Below, piece by piece: positions 28,666 to 38,037 of a stretch of DNA of 38,037 nucleotides. Below the pieces are notes generated by a model. The model saw nothing but the letters and a program-made list of their open reading frames with translations. It was not told the origin of the DNA and searched no databases. The stretch's first letter is position 1; each line of letters begins with the position of its first letter. The position numbers and the translations under genes were made by a program. Source of the stretch: Gnetum montanum (Eukaryota > Streptophyta > Gnetopsida > Gnetales > Gnetaceae); contig MNCI01023831.1 in assembly GCA_015680685.1 (NCBI GenBank), positions 252,370-290,406 on the forward strand, written 5' to 3'.

Positions 28666-31502
28666 CTAAGGTTCTAAGAGACCTTCTCCTACTTCAGGCA
28701 CATGTGGTGGTTGAGGTTATTATGGCTATCCTACTACTACTACAACTTCCAATGGAAGACGGGAATCATCTAACAATGCTTTAATCTTCTCCTCCTTACT
28801 CCTAGGGTTGTGCATGGTTCATGCAACTTCATCAATGTGGACTAGAATGGGCACATCCCAATGACAGAGCATTGTTGGGAACAACTTATTGACATTGATA
28901 AACCAGGTAAACAATTATTTGCATTCGATGTTGAACATCCTGATTGCCTTCTACAGTTTCTGGTAGTCATTCATTCTTCTTGCTAGCTTCTCGACTATTT
29001 ATCTTTGATTAGTGAATCTTGCCATGAGAACTTCGAGCTTAGCATTTGCAATTTCAAGATTTTTCTTGGTCTCCTTATGATGCTTGAACTCTACCTTGTA
29101 CAACAAGTACAAGCTGGCCATTTGCTTTTCTAACTTTGATTATGGTTGTCCTACAGTCAACATTGCTAGGTTTGCATATCTAAGATTGGCAAGCTCCATA
29201 TATTTAGTCATCTCTTCTATTTGCAACTCCTTCATGTGGATCTCTACTTTGTTGTAAACATCTATCCCATCAATCATAGGTTGCCACACTACTTTTCCTT
29301 GCTAAATTTGCCGAAGGGTCTCATTGACTTTTGCCTTAGCCATCTAGATGTGTCTTTCATTAACTTCTTTCTGTAGGCCAACCTAATCTTTGTAGTGAAT
29401 CTTGACTCTCTCAAATTTGAGAACCTCATTCTTCCAGGAGGCAATCTTGATCACAAATTTTTTAATGCAAGACATAGACTTTCTCCATAAAGAGATTTAT
29501 ATTCTCTACTGCCAACTTCCTAAGCTCGGTATTTTCCCTGGCTAGCTGCTCCTACTATTAATAAATGAATTCTTGCATCTACTATTTCTACACATCAACA
29601 TTCCATAGGCCATGATACTTTGTAGTTAGCATCTCATTCTCTAGGTGTGTCTAGACCAAGTCCTTCTAAACTGAATATGTCTTAGTCTCAGTCACGATCT
29701 GATCAATGATAACCATGACCATCCCCACCTCAACCTGTTTAAGTTTATCCTAAAGCTATTGAAAAGCTTCATCTCTTGTTAGTGCAGGGTTGAGAAGTGC
29801 AAGATCAGCAAGACAATCTCTTAGTTTGAAAACTTTCGTAGACAAGCATTGGTTTTGTGCTTTGAGGCATTTCAAGTTGTTCTTCTAAAATGATGCACTT
29901 GCCCTTTGCTTCAAGAAACTCCGACTAGGTTGTGGTGATATTATTCGAAACATCAAAGATATCCAGAATTAGTTCTTTGATTCCACCAGTTGGTCCAGCA
30001 ACTCTTGATGTTGGGTTGTAGTCAATCTTCTACTAATAGTTCCTGCAGGTGTCTACACATCCTTGTGTGTAGAAACATCTAGTACAGGCATCACAAGCGC
30101 ATTCAAAGCTTCAACGATTCTGTTAGCAAGCACTTCTACTATTATCTCCTACCATTGGTGTTGCATCACCAATACAATTGCCCTTCATCCTCCTCCAAGT
30201 GCACCAAAAAGGTAGCAACATTCCCAAAGATTTCTAGAAATTGCTATTATTGTGAGAAAGACATCATCATCTCTCGGGCACTAGGATTTAACCTTGCAGG
30301 TATCTGCACTTTTTGGGCAAAGAATATTGGCCCACCTCTTTTCATCTAGCTTATTGTTTAAGCCACTTCATTAAGGTAACTCATTATAGGATGATATACA
30401 GATGGATCAACACCACTAGTTCTTGCTTGCTGCTCTTGCTCACACAAGAGTTGCTCTTGGATTTCTTACAAATGTTCAATGGCTACACAAGCCTCCAACA
30501 TTGTTTCCTAAGTGGATGGTGGAGGTGGTAGTTCCTACTCCTCTTTTTTTGATATAGTAGGAGTCTTATCCTTCATCATTTCAGACTAAGAGGCGATGTG
30601 AATATGTGTAAGTATGTCATTGGCATAACGAACTATCCTTGCCATCTTACAAAGTTTTCTAATCAAGCATGGAAATGATAAGGATTTTCTTCCATGTTCA
30701 TTCTCGTTGAAATGCTTCTCTATCTTTAGATAGATTAGCTATAGAAGGTTAACCAAGAATTTTTCACTTAGAGCGACATGAGCACGAGCGAAGAAGGTTG
30801 TCACCTTACTGGGCCTCATCATTGAATTGAGGTGGTAGACTACTATCTTGAAGTATATACACTCCACCAATGTGAGTGTGCCCAAACTCTTTACGATCAA
30901 TCTCATAACATCGCTAGGTCCACTCCTTTTTTGCCCCAAGGTCTACTTGCATTGAGATTTCTGCCAAATGGGTGTCAAAATCACACAAGCCAAAAGCCTG
31001 CACAATCACTTCTATCGAGTAAGACACTTAGATGTCCTTAATTTTCATAGTGGCTCTAGTCTTTCTACTATTCCAAAAGAGATATGTCTCTCCCATATAC
31101 CACTTCCCATTGGTAGTGATGATCAACCACATGGGAAAGCTTTGCAATTGTGTCTTGACTTCTAGTGGAGCATGTTCCAAGAATGGTTTGAAGTTCAATT
31201 CTTGGAGAACTAAGCGTTGGACATCATAAGGCTTGATCATGTCTAGGCAAACTTGTGTCAGTGTGACCTCAAGTCTTGGTACGAGCCCTAGTGCCTCTCC
31301 TCTTTGAGAATGTTCAATCAACCTCTTCTTCAGGAATTTGTTAAACAAATTCCACTTCAGGCTCTTCCTGAAGAGGTCCTATTACGTGAGTTTCTATTGC
31401 CTACACTTGAGCTTGTTCTTCCTATCCCCTTCCAGTTCTAGGTCGTTTGTCCTTTGGCTGTGATGATCCTCCTTTCTGTAGGCGTTTTGATCTAAGTGCC
31501 AT
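28666..31502 (-). pseudogene. Gag-like ORF of a Ty3-type element, copy 2 (degenerate, inverted)
   Basis: Counterpart of 9772-12593. Starts MALRSKRLQKGGSSQPKDKR at 31502. The longest intact stretch (31348-31028) reads VLQELNFKPFLEHAPLEVKT ... FPMWLIITTNGKWYMGETYL. Next comes LTLVECIYFKIVVYHLNSMM, RPSKVTTFFARAHVALSEKF (about 30870-30750) and FPCLIRKLC. The FARAH...FPCLI.KLC arrangement resembles the putative plant transposon domain of Athila-type Gag. The C-terminal part is the coiled-coil portion, and the ORF ends at the same TAG-GAACCTCC context as copy 1. Several stops (G-TAG-EEQ, FV-TAA-QIPEE) and frameshifts make it dead, though it is better preserved than copy 1. No pol follows. Confidence 0.68.
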
Positions 31503-31948
31503 CTGTAATCACAACATGACCAAAGATTAGCACTTATTATGTAACTTTGAAACATTGGAAATACCTTATCTCTTAGGATTGTTACACTTGGCTAAGTTGT
31601 GATTATGGCCTGGTTGATTATGTTAATAATATTTTATTATTATTTTAATATTAATAAATAATTTTAGGTTTACCGAAGTTTGTTGAAAAGGTTAAACTCT
31701 CATAAATTGATGGTTTAATATTAATTTATTCATTAACCCTTTGGGAGGGTTACAATAATTTTCAAAAAATTTCATCAAAAACTTTAAGGTTTGTGGCCCC
31801 CACAAGAAAGAGTTTACCTATGGTAGCTACAGGATTAAAGAATAAAGTGATTTGGACAAATGGTGTGAAAGTTATGGACTCTAAAAAATTGCAAAAACTC
31901 CTTTCTTGTTTTAATGAAAATGACAAAAAATTTCAAAGTGTTGGGTGG

Positions 31949-31956
31949 TATTTATA
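31949..31956 (-). promoter_or_regulatory. TATA box of gag-like copy 2 LTR
   Basis: TATAAATA on the minus strand, aligned with TATATATA at 9326-9333 of copy 1. Confidence 0.5.
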
Positions 31957-31970
31957 GAATTTTTGAGCTA

Positions 31971-32050
31971 CATTGACAAGGCCTAGTTGATGAGGCCAAA
32001 GCGATGCTGTCAACCAAGTCGACTAAGCCTAGTTGACGCAATTGTTGACC
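31971..32050 (-). repeat. Short tandem motif array upstream of TATA, LTR at 32.0 kb
   Basis: Units such as AAGGCCTAGTTGATG, AGGCCAAAGCGATG and ACTAAGCCTAGTTGACG, in the same place relative to the TATA box as the arrays at 9.25 and 28.3 kb. Confidence 0.6.
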
Positions 32051-32859
32051 ATCATTGACTTGTGAAAATTTAAGAAATATAAGGAGTTTTTGAACGAAAT
32101 TGGGGTCAAATGAAATCCCAAAAAGACAAGAACATGATGAAATTAGTAAAAGAGGGTTTCGCGATTCAAAAAAATTGAAGAAATTGAGAAATGATTTGAG
32201 AACAAGATTTCATGAACAAAATGCCTTAAGGAGCACACAATTGGATGTACAATGGAGCACATGAAAGATTTTGATTACGACAATGTCTAAGGGTATGGAA
32301 CTTAACTAACCAAACCATGAGATATGCAAGTGGATCCTCCCCATAGCGGCACATGCCCTTTTTTCCCTTACATAACCTCAACGAAGGAGTCTGTGAGCCC
32401 CATAGTTGATTAATGGTTACGAAAAGTTAAGGACCAACCTAAAAAATCTATTTAGAAATTTCAACACATCAAACTAAGATAGGAAACAAAAATATGAAAA
32501 CCAACAGTGAGGTGAGTTATGAAGAGCATAGATAGATGAGATGGAGAATGGAATGGATGTCTCAATCAAGGTCACATGAAGTCCCTTTTGAGTTTTGTGG
32601 TTAAATGACTCAATAAAGTCCAACCTTTGTCTAGACCAAAACCATCTAATTTCAGTGACTTCGCATCACCACTCTAGAATCGATCCACTCCCTCAAGACA
32701 CAAAAATGCTTCCACAGACAACCACTATTCCTTATTGAAGAAGAAAAAAGAAGCAAGAAGTGAAAAAGGACCTTAATTAGAGAGAACCTTTAGGCATGAA
32801 TAACATATTTTTATAGTCCCATAACTAGTGCTTGTAGCTTGTTTATTTTATGTTATGGA

Positions 32860-33560
32860 GCTACAGTCATTAAAGAGATTTTGATGAACAAAGAAAAATT
32901 GTGTTATATAGAGAGAGAAAAGGTAGGATTGGAGGTAGTTATGGTAATTTGAAGTTTGAAATTAGGATAAGAAATAAAAATAGAAAGAAACAAAGTACCA
33001 AATTAGAAATTTCCATTTTGTTATTAGTAATTGACATAAGAAATGAAGAAACTAAATTAGAATTTTCCTATGTATAAAGAATTTACCCTATGGTCATAGA
33101 AGAACCAAATTAAAAGTTTCTATTTCATAGTTTAGAAATTAGTGAATTAAAACCTAGATACAATCAAAGATGCATATAGAAGTTTAAAACCTAGTGATAC
33201 TAAGTAGAATTAATCTCCTATTATTATTTTTTAATATAGCTAGTTTTAATACTCTGATTTGAATTTTATTTGGAATTAGGCTAGTTTTAGTGTATTGACT
33301 TATGATGTGTGCATCGCCATGTGTTTTGCATATATAATGTTAATGTTAATGTTATTATTCAAATAAATGAACTAATACACGACGCTTATATTTTAAAATT
33401 ATATTAACCATATAGTATGTCAAAACCATGATGGTTGAAAGTATTCAACCAAAATATCGAAGACCATAATTACAATAAAGATTCATGGTTTGGTTTGAGA
33501 TTTAAACCTAACCTAAAGATATAAAAATGAAGCTAAAATTATCCTATAATGGTAAACACT
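32860..33560. other. No gene seen
   Basis: AT-rich, with a short TAATGT triplication at 33335-33355. No exon, repeat or open frame supported. Confidence 0.45.
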
Positions 33561-33769
33561 CTTCCCTCAGCGCAACACTTTATATGCCCCTTGGTACTAT
33601 TTTTGCATTCAACGGGTTAAACATTCAAATAGGTCTCTGAGTTGTACAAGGTGCTTATCTTTAAAATTATCCCATTTTCGTTGATGCAACTAAATATCCA
33701 TTGCTCATTTGCCTATAGCTTGAAGAACGGTAACTTTGCAATTTTCGATGAATTGTAATTTGATTACAG

Positions 33770-33832
33770 GCATTCATGCCCCGACTTCGTGAAGCAATCG
33801 ACATTGCTGAATTGAAAGCACTGAGTAATAAG
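33770..33832 (+). CDS. Candidate 63-base exon of an unidentified host gene
   Basis: The segment stands between TTTGATTACAG| and AATAAG|GTAAGC, both consensus plant splice sites, is open in phase 0 at both ends and reads AFMPRLREAIDIAELKALSN plus K. The surrounding 1.3 kb is less AT-rich and less repetitive than the rest of the window, as expected for genic DNA. A longer antisense open frame (33993-33667) overlaps it but has no recognisable features. No homologue is recognised. It might also be a chance combination: 63 bases is short. Confidence 0.4.
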
Positions 33833-33995
33833 GTAAGCAAATCAGCTTTGTAATCCATAAAACTGCCAAAACTTTCTCTCAGGGAAACCAGCAGACAGAC
33901 AGAAAAAAGGAATCGTAATTTATATGCTATAACTTTTTTAGCATACAATTCATCCTTCCGCAAATTTTCATGCTTTATGCCCTTTGTTTTCAAGA

Positions 33996-34088
33996 TATAT
34001 AATTAGCTCGTTCCTTAAATATCATCGAAAACGAAAAGCTGNTATATAATTAGCTCGTTCCTTAAATATCATCGAAAACGGAAAGCTG
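33996..34088. other. 46-base duplication across a single-n assembly join
   Basis: 33996-34041 and 34043-34088 differ at one base and flank the n at 34042. This is the signature of two contigs whose overlap was not merged; the true sequence probably has one copy. Confidence 0.8.
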
Positions 34089-34669
34089 CCAAATGGATGG
34101 CCTTTAGCGCCTTTTTAACTTTCTAAAAACCCTTTTTTAAAGAAAAATTAATGTCGCTGCATCAACGTTGACATCGCCCCTTTAAATTCATGCAATATAG
34201 GCGAAATGAGGTGGACATGGGCGAAGTGGAGAAGGGCGAATTTTTACCATCCACGCATAGATAAACCAATACAGAAAAATACGAGGCCCAAGAATTAAAA
34301 ACTAAACTATATACAACAATTAGAATAGATTTTTTTTAATCAACGACCTTTTATATATGGGAAAAGAATTGAATCACACCGATCATGAATATCAAAGAAC
34401 AAGAAACATGTGCTTATGAAGACATCTCAAACCACGGCGCAGACAAGTTTCACAGAAAGCCTACAGTAAAGTGACCTTGCAGAAGCAACCGTCAAGATTA
34501 GCGAATAGTACACTAAACCCACTCTAAATTTAACAAGGGAGAAGAAGTTCGCAAAGTTCCGCGGGTTATCGATACTTAAGAAAGTCAATTATCACATAGC
34601 AATAAATGCAATTTAATAAGATATGCGGTTTAGTATATATGATTGTCTATATTTTGATCATTCTGGCAG
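34089..34669. other. No exon identified; possible intron of host gene
   Basis: Lies between the two candidate exons. It contains no convincing open frame on either strand. The stretch 34380-34560 is comparatively GC-rich and unique-looking. Confidence 0.35.
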
Positions 34670-34731
34670 AAGAGGGAAAAGTCATAATGCATGCATCAAC
34701 ATTGCCCTTGTTTGACATAGACATATCAAAG
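34670..34731 (+). CDS. Second candidate exon of an unidentified host gene
   Basis: 62 bases between GATCATTCTGGCAG| and ATCAAAG|GTAAGA. Only one frame is open and it reads EGKVIMHASTLPLFDIDISK, entering with two bases of a split codon and leaving in phase 0. It is on the same strand as 33770-33832 but the phases of the two (0 out, 1 in) do not match directly, so at least one exon between them would be needed, or one of the two is spurious. The copia element begins 184 bases downstream, inside the would-be next intron. Confidence 0.4.
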
Positions 34732-34914
34732 GTAAGAAATTTTGAAATAATTTATAAATGTGGGAAAAAGAATATCCCTAATTTCAATGGACAATTGACA
34801 ATGTTTTGATTTGATCAACAAGATGCATATCAGACTTAACTCCATTTTGTTTCTCAAAGGCAAGTTGGTAGAACATAGAACCCGTTAAAGATTAATGCAG
34901 AATTTAGTTAGTTA

Positions 34915-35121
34915 TGTTATAGTTATGTTAATCGTCTATTGTAATGTGGTACGGTTGTAATTTGGTTAACGGTCAGTTATGGAGTGTCTTTACCGGATTT
35001 TTTTAAAAAGCACCTTGGGTGCACCTTTCCTGCTTGCGAGTTGTGTATGCTAATATATCGATTTGCTATTGAATATTTCATTTATTGTTTTGTTTTGCTC
35101 CATCTCTCTATTTTTGTAACA
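34915..35121 (+). mobile_element. 5' LTR of Ty1/copia element
   Basis: About 207 bases starting TGTTATAGTTATG and ending TTTTTGTAACA immediately before the primer binding site. Short LTRs of this length are common in plant copia elements. The 3' LTR is outside or lost, so the 5' border is inferred from the TG..CA rule only. Confidence 0.5.
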
Positions 35122-35135
35122 TCTACCAGAGCCTC
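35122..35135 (+). other. Primer binding site, tRNA-Met type
   Basis: TCTACCAGAGCCTC resembles the TGGTATCAGAGC site complementary to initiator tRNA-Met used by most plant copia elements. It stands directly after the LTR and 12 bases before the gag ATG. Confidence 0.6.
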
Positions 35136-35146
35136 GGTTGGTGACT

Positions 35147-36110
35147 ATGAACAGCAACACTGGTACACAACCCACACTTCCAGTCCTCAAAGGCAGTGGG
35201 TATGATATTTGGAGCACAAGGATGAGAACTCTGTTTCTCTCCCAGGATCTATGGGACTCGGTGGACGTTGGATATGATGAAGCAAGCCTTACAGCTGAAC
35301 AACTTAGAGATGTCAAGAAGAAAGATAATAAAGCTCTATTTTTCATTCAGCAAGCAATTGATGAAACAATTTTTCCTCAAATTTCAGGCGTAACAAAATC
35401 AAAGGAAGCATGAGACGCATTGCAGCAAGCATATCATGGCAATGCAAAGGTACTCATTGTAAAACTTAAAACTATTCGTAGGCAATTTGAGAACTCTCTC
35501 ATGAAAGAAAGTAAGTCTATTCATAACTATTTCTGTAACATATTAGAAATAGTGAATCAAATTAGAAAATTTGGTGAACTATTGCCTAATAATAAGGTAG
35601 ATGAAAAAATATTGAGGAGTTTGCCCAAAAAGTTTGATCATGTGGTGGCAGCAATTGAAGAATCAAAGGATCTAATCAGTTGATGAATTGTTTGGTTCTC
35701 TTCAATCTCATGAAGATAGGTTGAAAAGATATGAGGACAATACTGTGGAAAATGTTTTTCAATCAAAATTGCAGGTTTCCAAAGACAAAAGAATTAGTAC
35801 CAGTGAATCAAATGGCTATTAAAGATGTGGGGGTCATTCTTATCATGGAAGTAGACATGGAAGAGGAAGAGGACGTTGAAATAACTCCAATCATCGTCTT
35901 TATGGGGGAATAAAGAAAGGTGAACAATATAATTTTGAGGAATATTATCAAAAGAGACCTCAATGTTACTACTGCAAGAGGTATGGTCATATTGAGAAGT
36001 ATTGTAAATATAAAGAAAAACAGGCAAATTTTGTTGAAAAAAGTAAACCTAATGAATTTCAAAGTTTTTTTATGGCATGTTATTCTTTTAAAGAATGTGC
36101 TTCAGGTACT
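35147..36110 (+). pseudogene. Ty1/copia gag
   Basis: ATG at 35147. It reads MNSNTGTQPTLPVLKGSGYD, then IWSTRMRTLFLSQDLWDSVD, typical of the copia Gag/UBN2 domain, through NSLMKESKSIHNYFCNI and LLPNNKVDEKILRSLPKKFD. The CCHC knuckle CYYCKRYGHIEKYC is at about 35969-36007. Defects: a TGA at 35411 where KEAWDAL is expected (TGG to TGA), a frameshift near 35680 between DLIS and DELFGSLQSHEDRL, and another stop after SESNGY. An ATG rather than the upstream TTG is taken as start. Confidence 0.85.
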
Positions 36111-36520
36111 TGGTATATGGATAGTGGATGTAGTAATCACATGTTAGCAAATCTGGAGGACTTTACACAATTGGACAAGTCTATAACTACCAAGGTGAAG
36201 ATGAGTGATGAACTATTCACCAAGCTTGTGGAAAAGGCTCTATTAAGGTAACTTCATGTAGTATGAACTACATAAAAAATGTGTTATATGTTCCAGATTT
36301 AGATACAAATTTATTGAGTGTAGGACAGTTTCTATTAGAAGGATATTCTCTTGTTTTTGAAGATTTAGCATGCTTGGTATATAAAGATAAAACAAGAAAA
36401 TTGTTATTGATCAAAGTACCTATGGCTAAAAACAAAACTTTTCCTCTCAATTTTGATGAAAAAGATCATGCATTAAAGGCTTCATTTGAAAATGATAATT
36501 GGTTGTGGCACCTTGATTCA
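36111..36520 (+). pseudogene. Ty1/copia protease and pre-integrase, truncated
   Basis: The protease motif WYMDSGCSNHM is intact at about 36113-36145. After a frameshift near 36230 the frame resumes as NYIKNVLYVPDLDTNLLSVG, then QFLLEGYSLVFEDLACLVYK, and ends at NDNWLWHL. The HHCC zinc finger normally following WLWHxRxGHLN is absent: WLWHL runs directly into the integrase start, a deletion at about 36512-36520 of what is usually 150-200 bases. Confidence 0.8.
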
Positions 36521-37170
36521 TGCAGATGTGTGCGGCCCTATGAACACACCTTCTCTTAATCATAACATATTCTTTATTGTGTTTGTTGATAATTTTAGCA
36601 AAATGACATGGGTGTACTTTGCAAAAGAAAAATCAAAAGCATTTCATATTTTTAAGAAATTTAAGAGTTTTGTTGAAAAGCAAAGTGAATGTTTTTTGAA
36701 AGTGTTGTGGACAGATCATGGTGGTGAATTTTTGTCCAAGGAATTTAACTATTTCTGTGAGATGTTTGGTATCAAAGACAATTGACAGCTAAGTACACAC
36801 CTTAACAAAATGGAGTGGTCGAAAGAAAAAACAGAAGTCTTGTGGCAATGGCTAAAAGCATGTTAAAGGCAAAAGGCCNTAGAAATCTTGTGGCAATGGC
36901 TAAAAGCATGTTAAAGGCAAAAGGCCTACCCAAATGTTTTTGGGCAAAGGCAATTCACACAGCTGCATATATTTTAAATCGAAGCCCCACATCAACTTTA
37001 CAACAAAAGACTCCTTTTGAAGCATGGAATGGTTGGAAACCTGAGGTAACACATTTAAAAGTCTTTGGATGCATCTCTTATGTTCTTATTCCTTCTGAGA
37101 AAAGATATAAACTTGATGATAATGGTGTGAAGTGCATTTTTGTGGGATATAGCATAGAAACAAAAGGGTA
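36520..37170 (+). pseudogene. Ty1/copia integrase
   Basis: Reads IHADVCGPMNTPSLN, then FVDNFSKMTWVYFAKEKSKA, KVLWTDHGGEFLSKEFNYFC, and GVVERKNRSLVAMAKSMLKA. The three catalytic acids (D in HADVCGP, D in WTDHGG, E in VERKNR) are all kept. A stop after KDN and a frameshift near 36785 interrupt it. The assembly join at 36879 duplicates SLVAMAKSMLKAKG. The C-terminal part includes CFWAKAIHTAAYILNRSPTS and FEAWNGWKPEVTHLKVFGC. This is the youngest-looking mobile sequence in the window. Confidence 0.87.
36833..36926. other. 46-base duplication across a single-n assembly join
   Basis: 36833-36878 and 36881-36926 are nearly identical and flank the n at 36879. As at 34042, this is an unmerged contig overlap. 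It makes an artificial repeat in the integrase frame. Confidence 0.8.
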
Positions 37171-37992
37171 AAGATTTTTTGATCCCATTTCTAAGAAATT
37201 ACTAATTAGTCAGGATGTTATTTTTGATGAGAAAAATGCTTGGAATTGGAAGGAGATGGAACAGTACCCATGTGTCATACATGAAGATGATGAATTGTTT
37301 AATGAGCTAACTTTCACAAATGAGGAAAATAATGGGAGTTCAAATTTTGATATTGATTCGTCTCCAAGAAAATGGAGATCTTTAACTCACATTTATGCAA
37401 GATCATATAGGTGCCAACTGGCACAAGTTCACGAACCAAGCTATTTTGAGGAAGCAACACAACATAAAGAATGGTGTGATGTCATGGATGAAGAAATAAG
37501 AGCACTTGAAAGGAACAAGACATGGGAACTTGTCAAGTTACTTGATGATAAAGAAGTTGTGGGATTGAAGTGGATCTACAAAGTCAAGTACACGTCCAAT
37601 GGTGTTATTAACAAATACAAAGCTAGGCTAGTTGCACAAGGTTATATGCAACATGAAGCTATTGATTTTATTGAAACTTTCTCCCCAGTTGCAAGGTTTG
37701 ATACTATTCACACCATTTTAGCAATAGCTGCTCAACATAAATGGAATATTTATCAATTAGATGTTAAATCAGTCTTTCTAAATGGTGTGTTGAATGAAGA
37801 TGTATATGTAGAACAACCAAGAGGTTATTAAGTTAAAAGGAGAAGAAACAAAGGTATATAGATTAAAGAAAGCACTTTATGACCTTAAGCAAGCACCAAG
37901 GCTTGGTATGACAAAACCAATCGACACTTTATCAAGCATGGGTTTCAAAAGAGTTCGAGTGAGCCTAATCTAAATGTTAAAAGCAATGAAGA
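37171..37992 (+). pseudogene. Ty1/copia reverse transcriptase, 3'-truncated
   Basis: Follows a stop after SIETKG. Reads RFFDPISKKLLISQDVIFDE, then a 191-codon open stretch (37256-37831) with EEIRALERNKTWELVKL, GLKWIYKVKYTSNGVINKYK, ARLVAQGY, FIETFSPVARFDTI and QLDVKSVFLNGVLNEDVYVE. The first RT aspartate (LDVKSVFLNG) is present. A frameshift near 37828 follows; then KALYDLKQAP and HGFQKSSSEPNLNVKS appear in other frames. The YVDD box and RNase H are gone because unrelated GATATCG-type sequence begins near 37993. Confidence 0.87.
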
Positions 37993-38037
37993 TTGATGAG
38001 ACGCGACATGCACAGTGCTGCGATATCGCATCCCATG
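37993..38037. repeat. GATATCG-type repeat, start of another element
   Basis: CAGTGCTGCGATATCGCATC with flanks resembles 385-404 and 461-478. It interrupts the copia RT, so it is probably a later insertion or the product of a rearrangement, continuing beyond the window. Confidence 0.55.

Larger units (their letters stand above)
31503..32855 (-). mobile_element. Leader and LTR-like region of gag-like copy 2
   Basis: Reverse complement matches 8455-9771 over its whole length, including the 'cttaacttttcg' block near 32430, the 'tggggccacaaac' block near 31793 and the sequence just before the ATG. The match stops near 32855 (copy 1: 8455), so the outer part of the LTR is truncated or replaced. 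Confidence 0.55.

Noticed and set aside
30155-31229. Plus-strand open frames between 30.1 and 31.2 kb
   Set aside because: They are antisense shadows of the minus-strand gag-like ORF.
33667-33993. 108-codon open frame on the minus strand
   Set aside because: It overlaps antisense the better supported splice-bordered exon at 33770-33832, runs into the duplicated assembly-gap neighbourhood, and shows no domain.

Overview
This window looks like nuclear DNA from a seed plant with a large, repeat-rich genome. It is AT-rich and has no bacterial-type gene packing. It holds decayed plant-type Ty3/gypsy and Ty1/copia retrotransposons, SINE-like and LINE pieces, and an intron-containing gene relic with GT..AG exon borders. 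A gymnosperm is a reasonable guess from the density of old retroelements, but no marker settles it. The four single-letter n positions are assembly joins. I see no intact protein-coding gene.

Layout. 1-2800: fragments of several LTRs in both orientations, plus SINE-like elements. 2800-5800: no gene. 5820-7655: relic of Ty3/gypsy pol (end of RT, RNase H, integrase), followed by a long LTR-like region (about 7738-9500) and then a second element's gag-like ORF (9772-12593). 12700-14750: LTR fragment, one SINE-like copy and otherwise anonymous DNA. 14760-20720: a near-palindrome of about 6 kb made of two inverted copies of the 3' half of one gene, separated by 40 bp. 18216-24276 (minus strand): the longer copy of that gene, with at least a dozen recognisable exons; 14858-17734 (plus strand) is its inverted partial duplicate. 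24300-27420: SINE-like copies and a LINE C-terminal piece. 27530-33000 (minus strand): an LTR and a second copy of the gag-like element, inverted relative to 8455-12900. 33560-34900: a more complex stretch with two well-bordered candidate exons. 34915-37992: a Ty1/copia element with a short 5' LTR, primer binding site, gag, protease, integrase and a truncated RT. The last 45 bases belong to a GATATCG-rich repeat also found at 385-535.

Nothing here works as an operon or pathway. The window is best read as a palaeontological layer cake: retroelements nested in and around one dead host gene and perhaps one live one. The points most worth following are the tail-to-tail inverted gene duplication (a possible hairpin/small-RNA source), its internal exon-module duplication, the short tandem motifs placed upstream of the TATA box in several different LTRs, a tRNA-headed SINE-like family, the two candidate exons at 33.8 and 34.7 kb, and an evident assembly inversion at 19457-20144.
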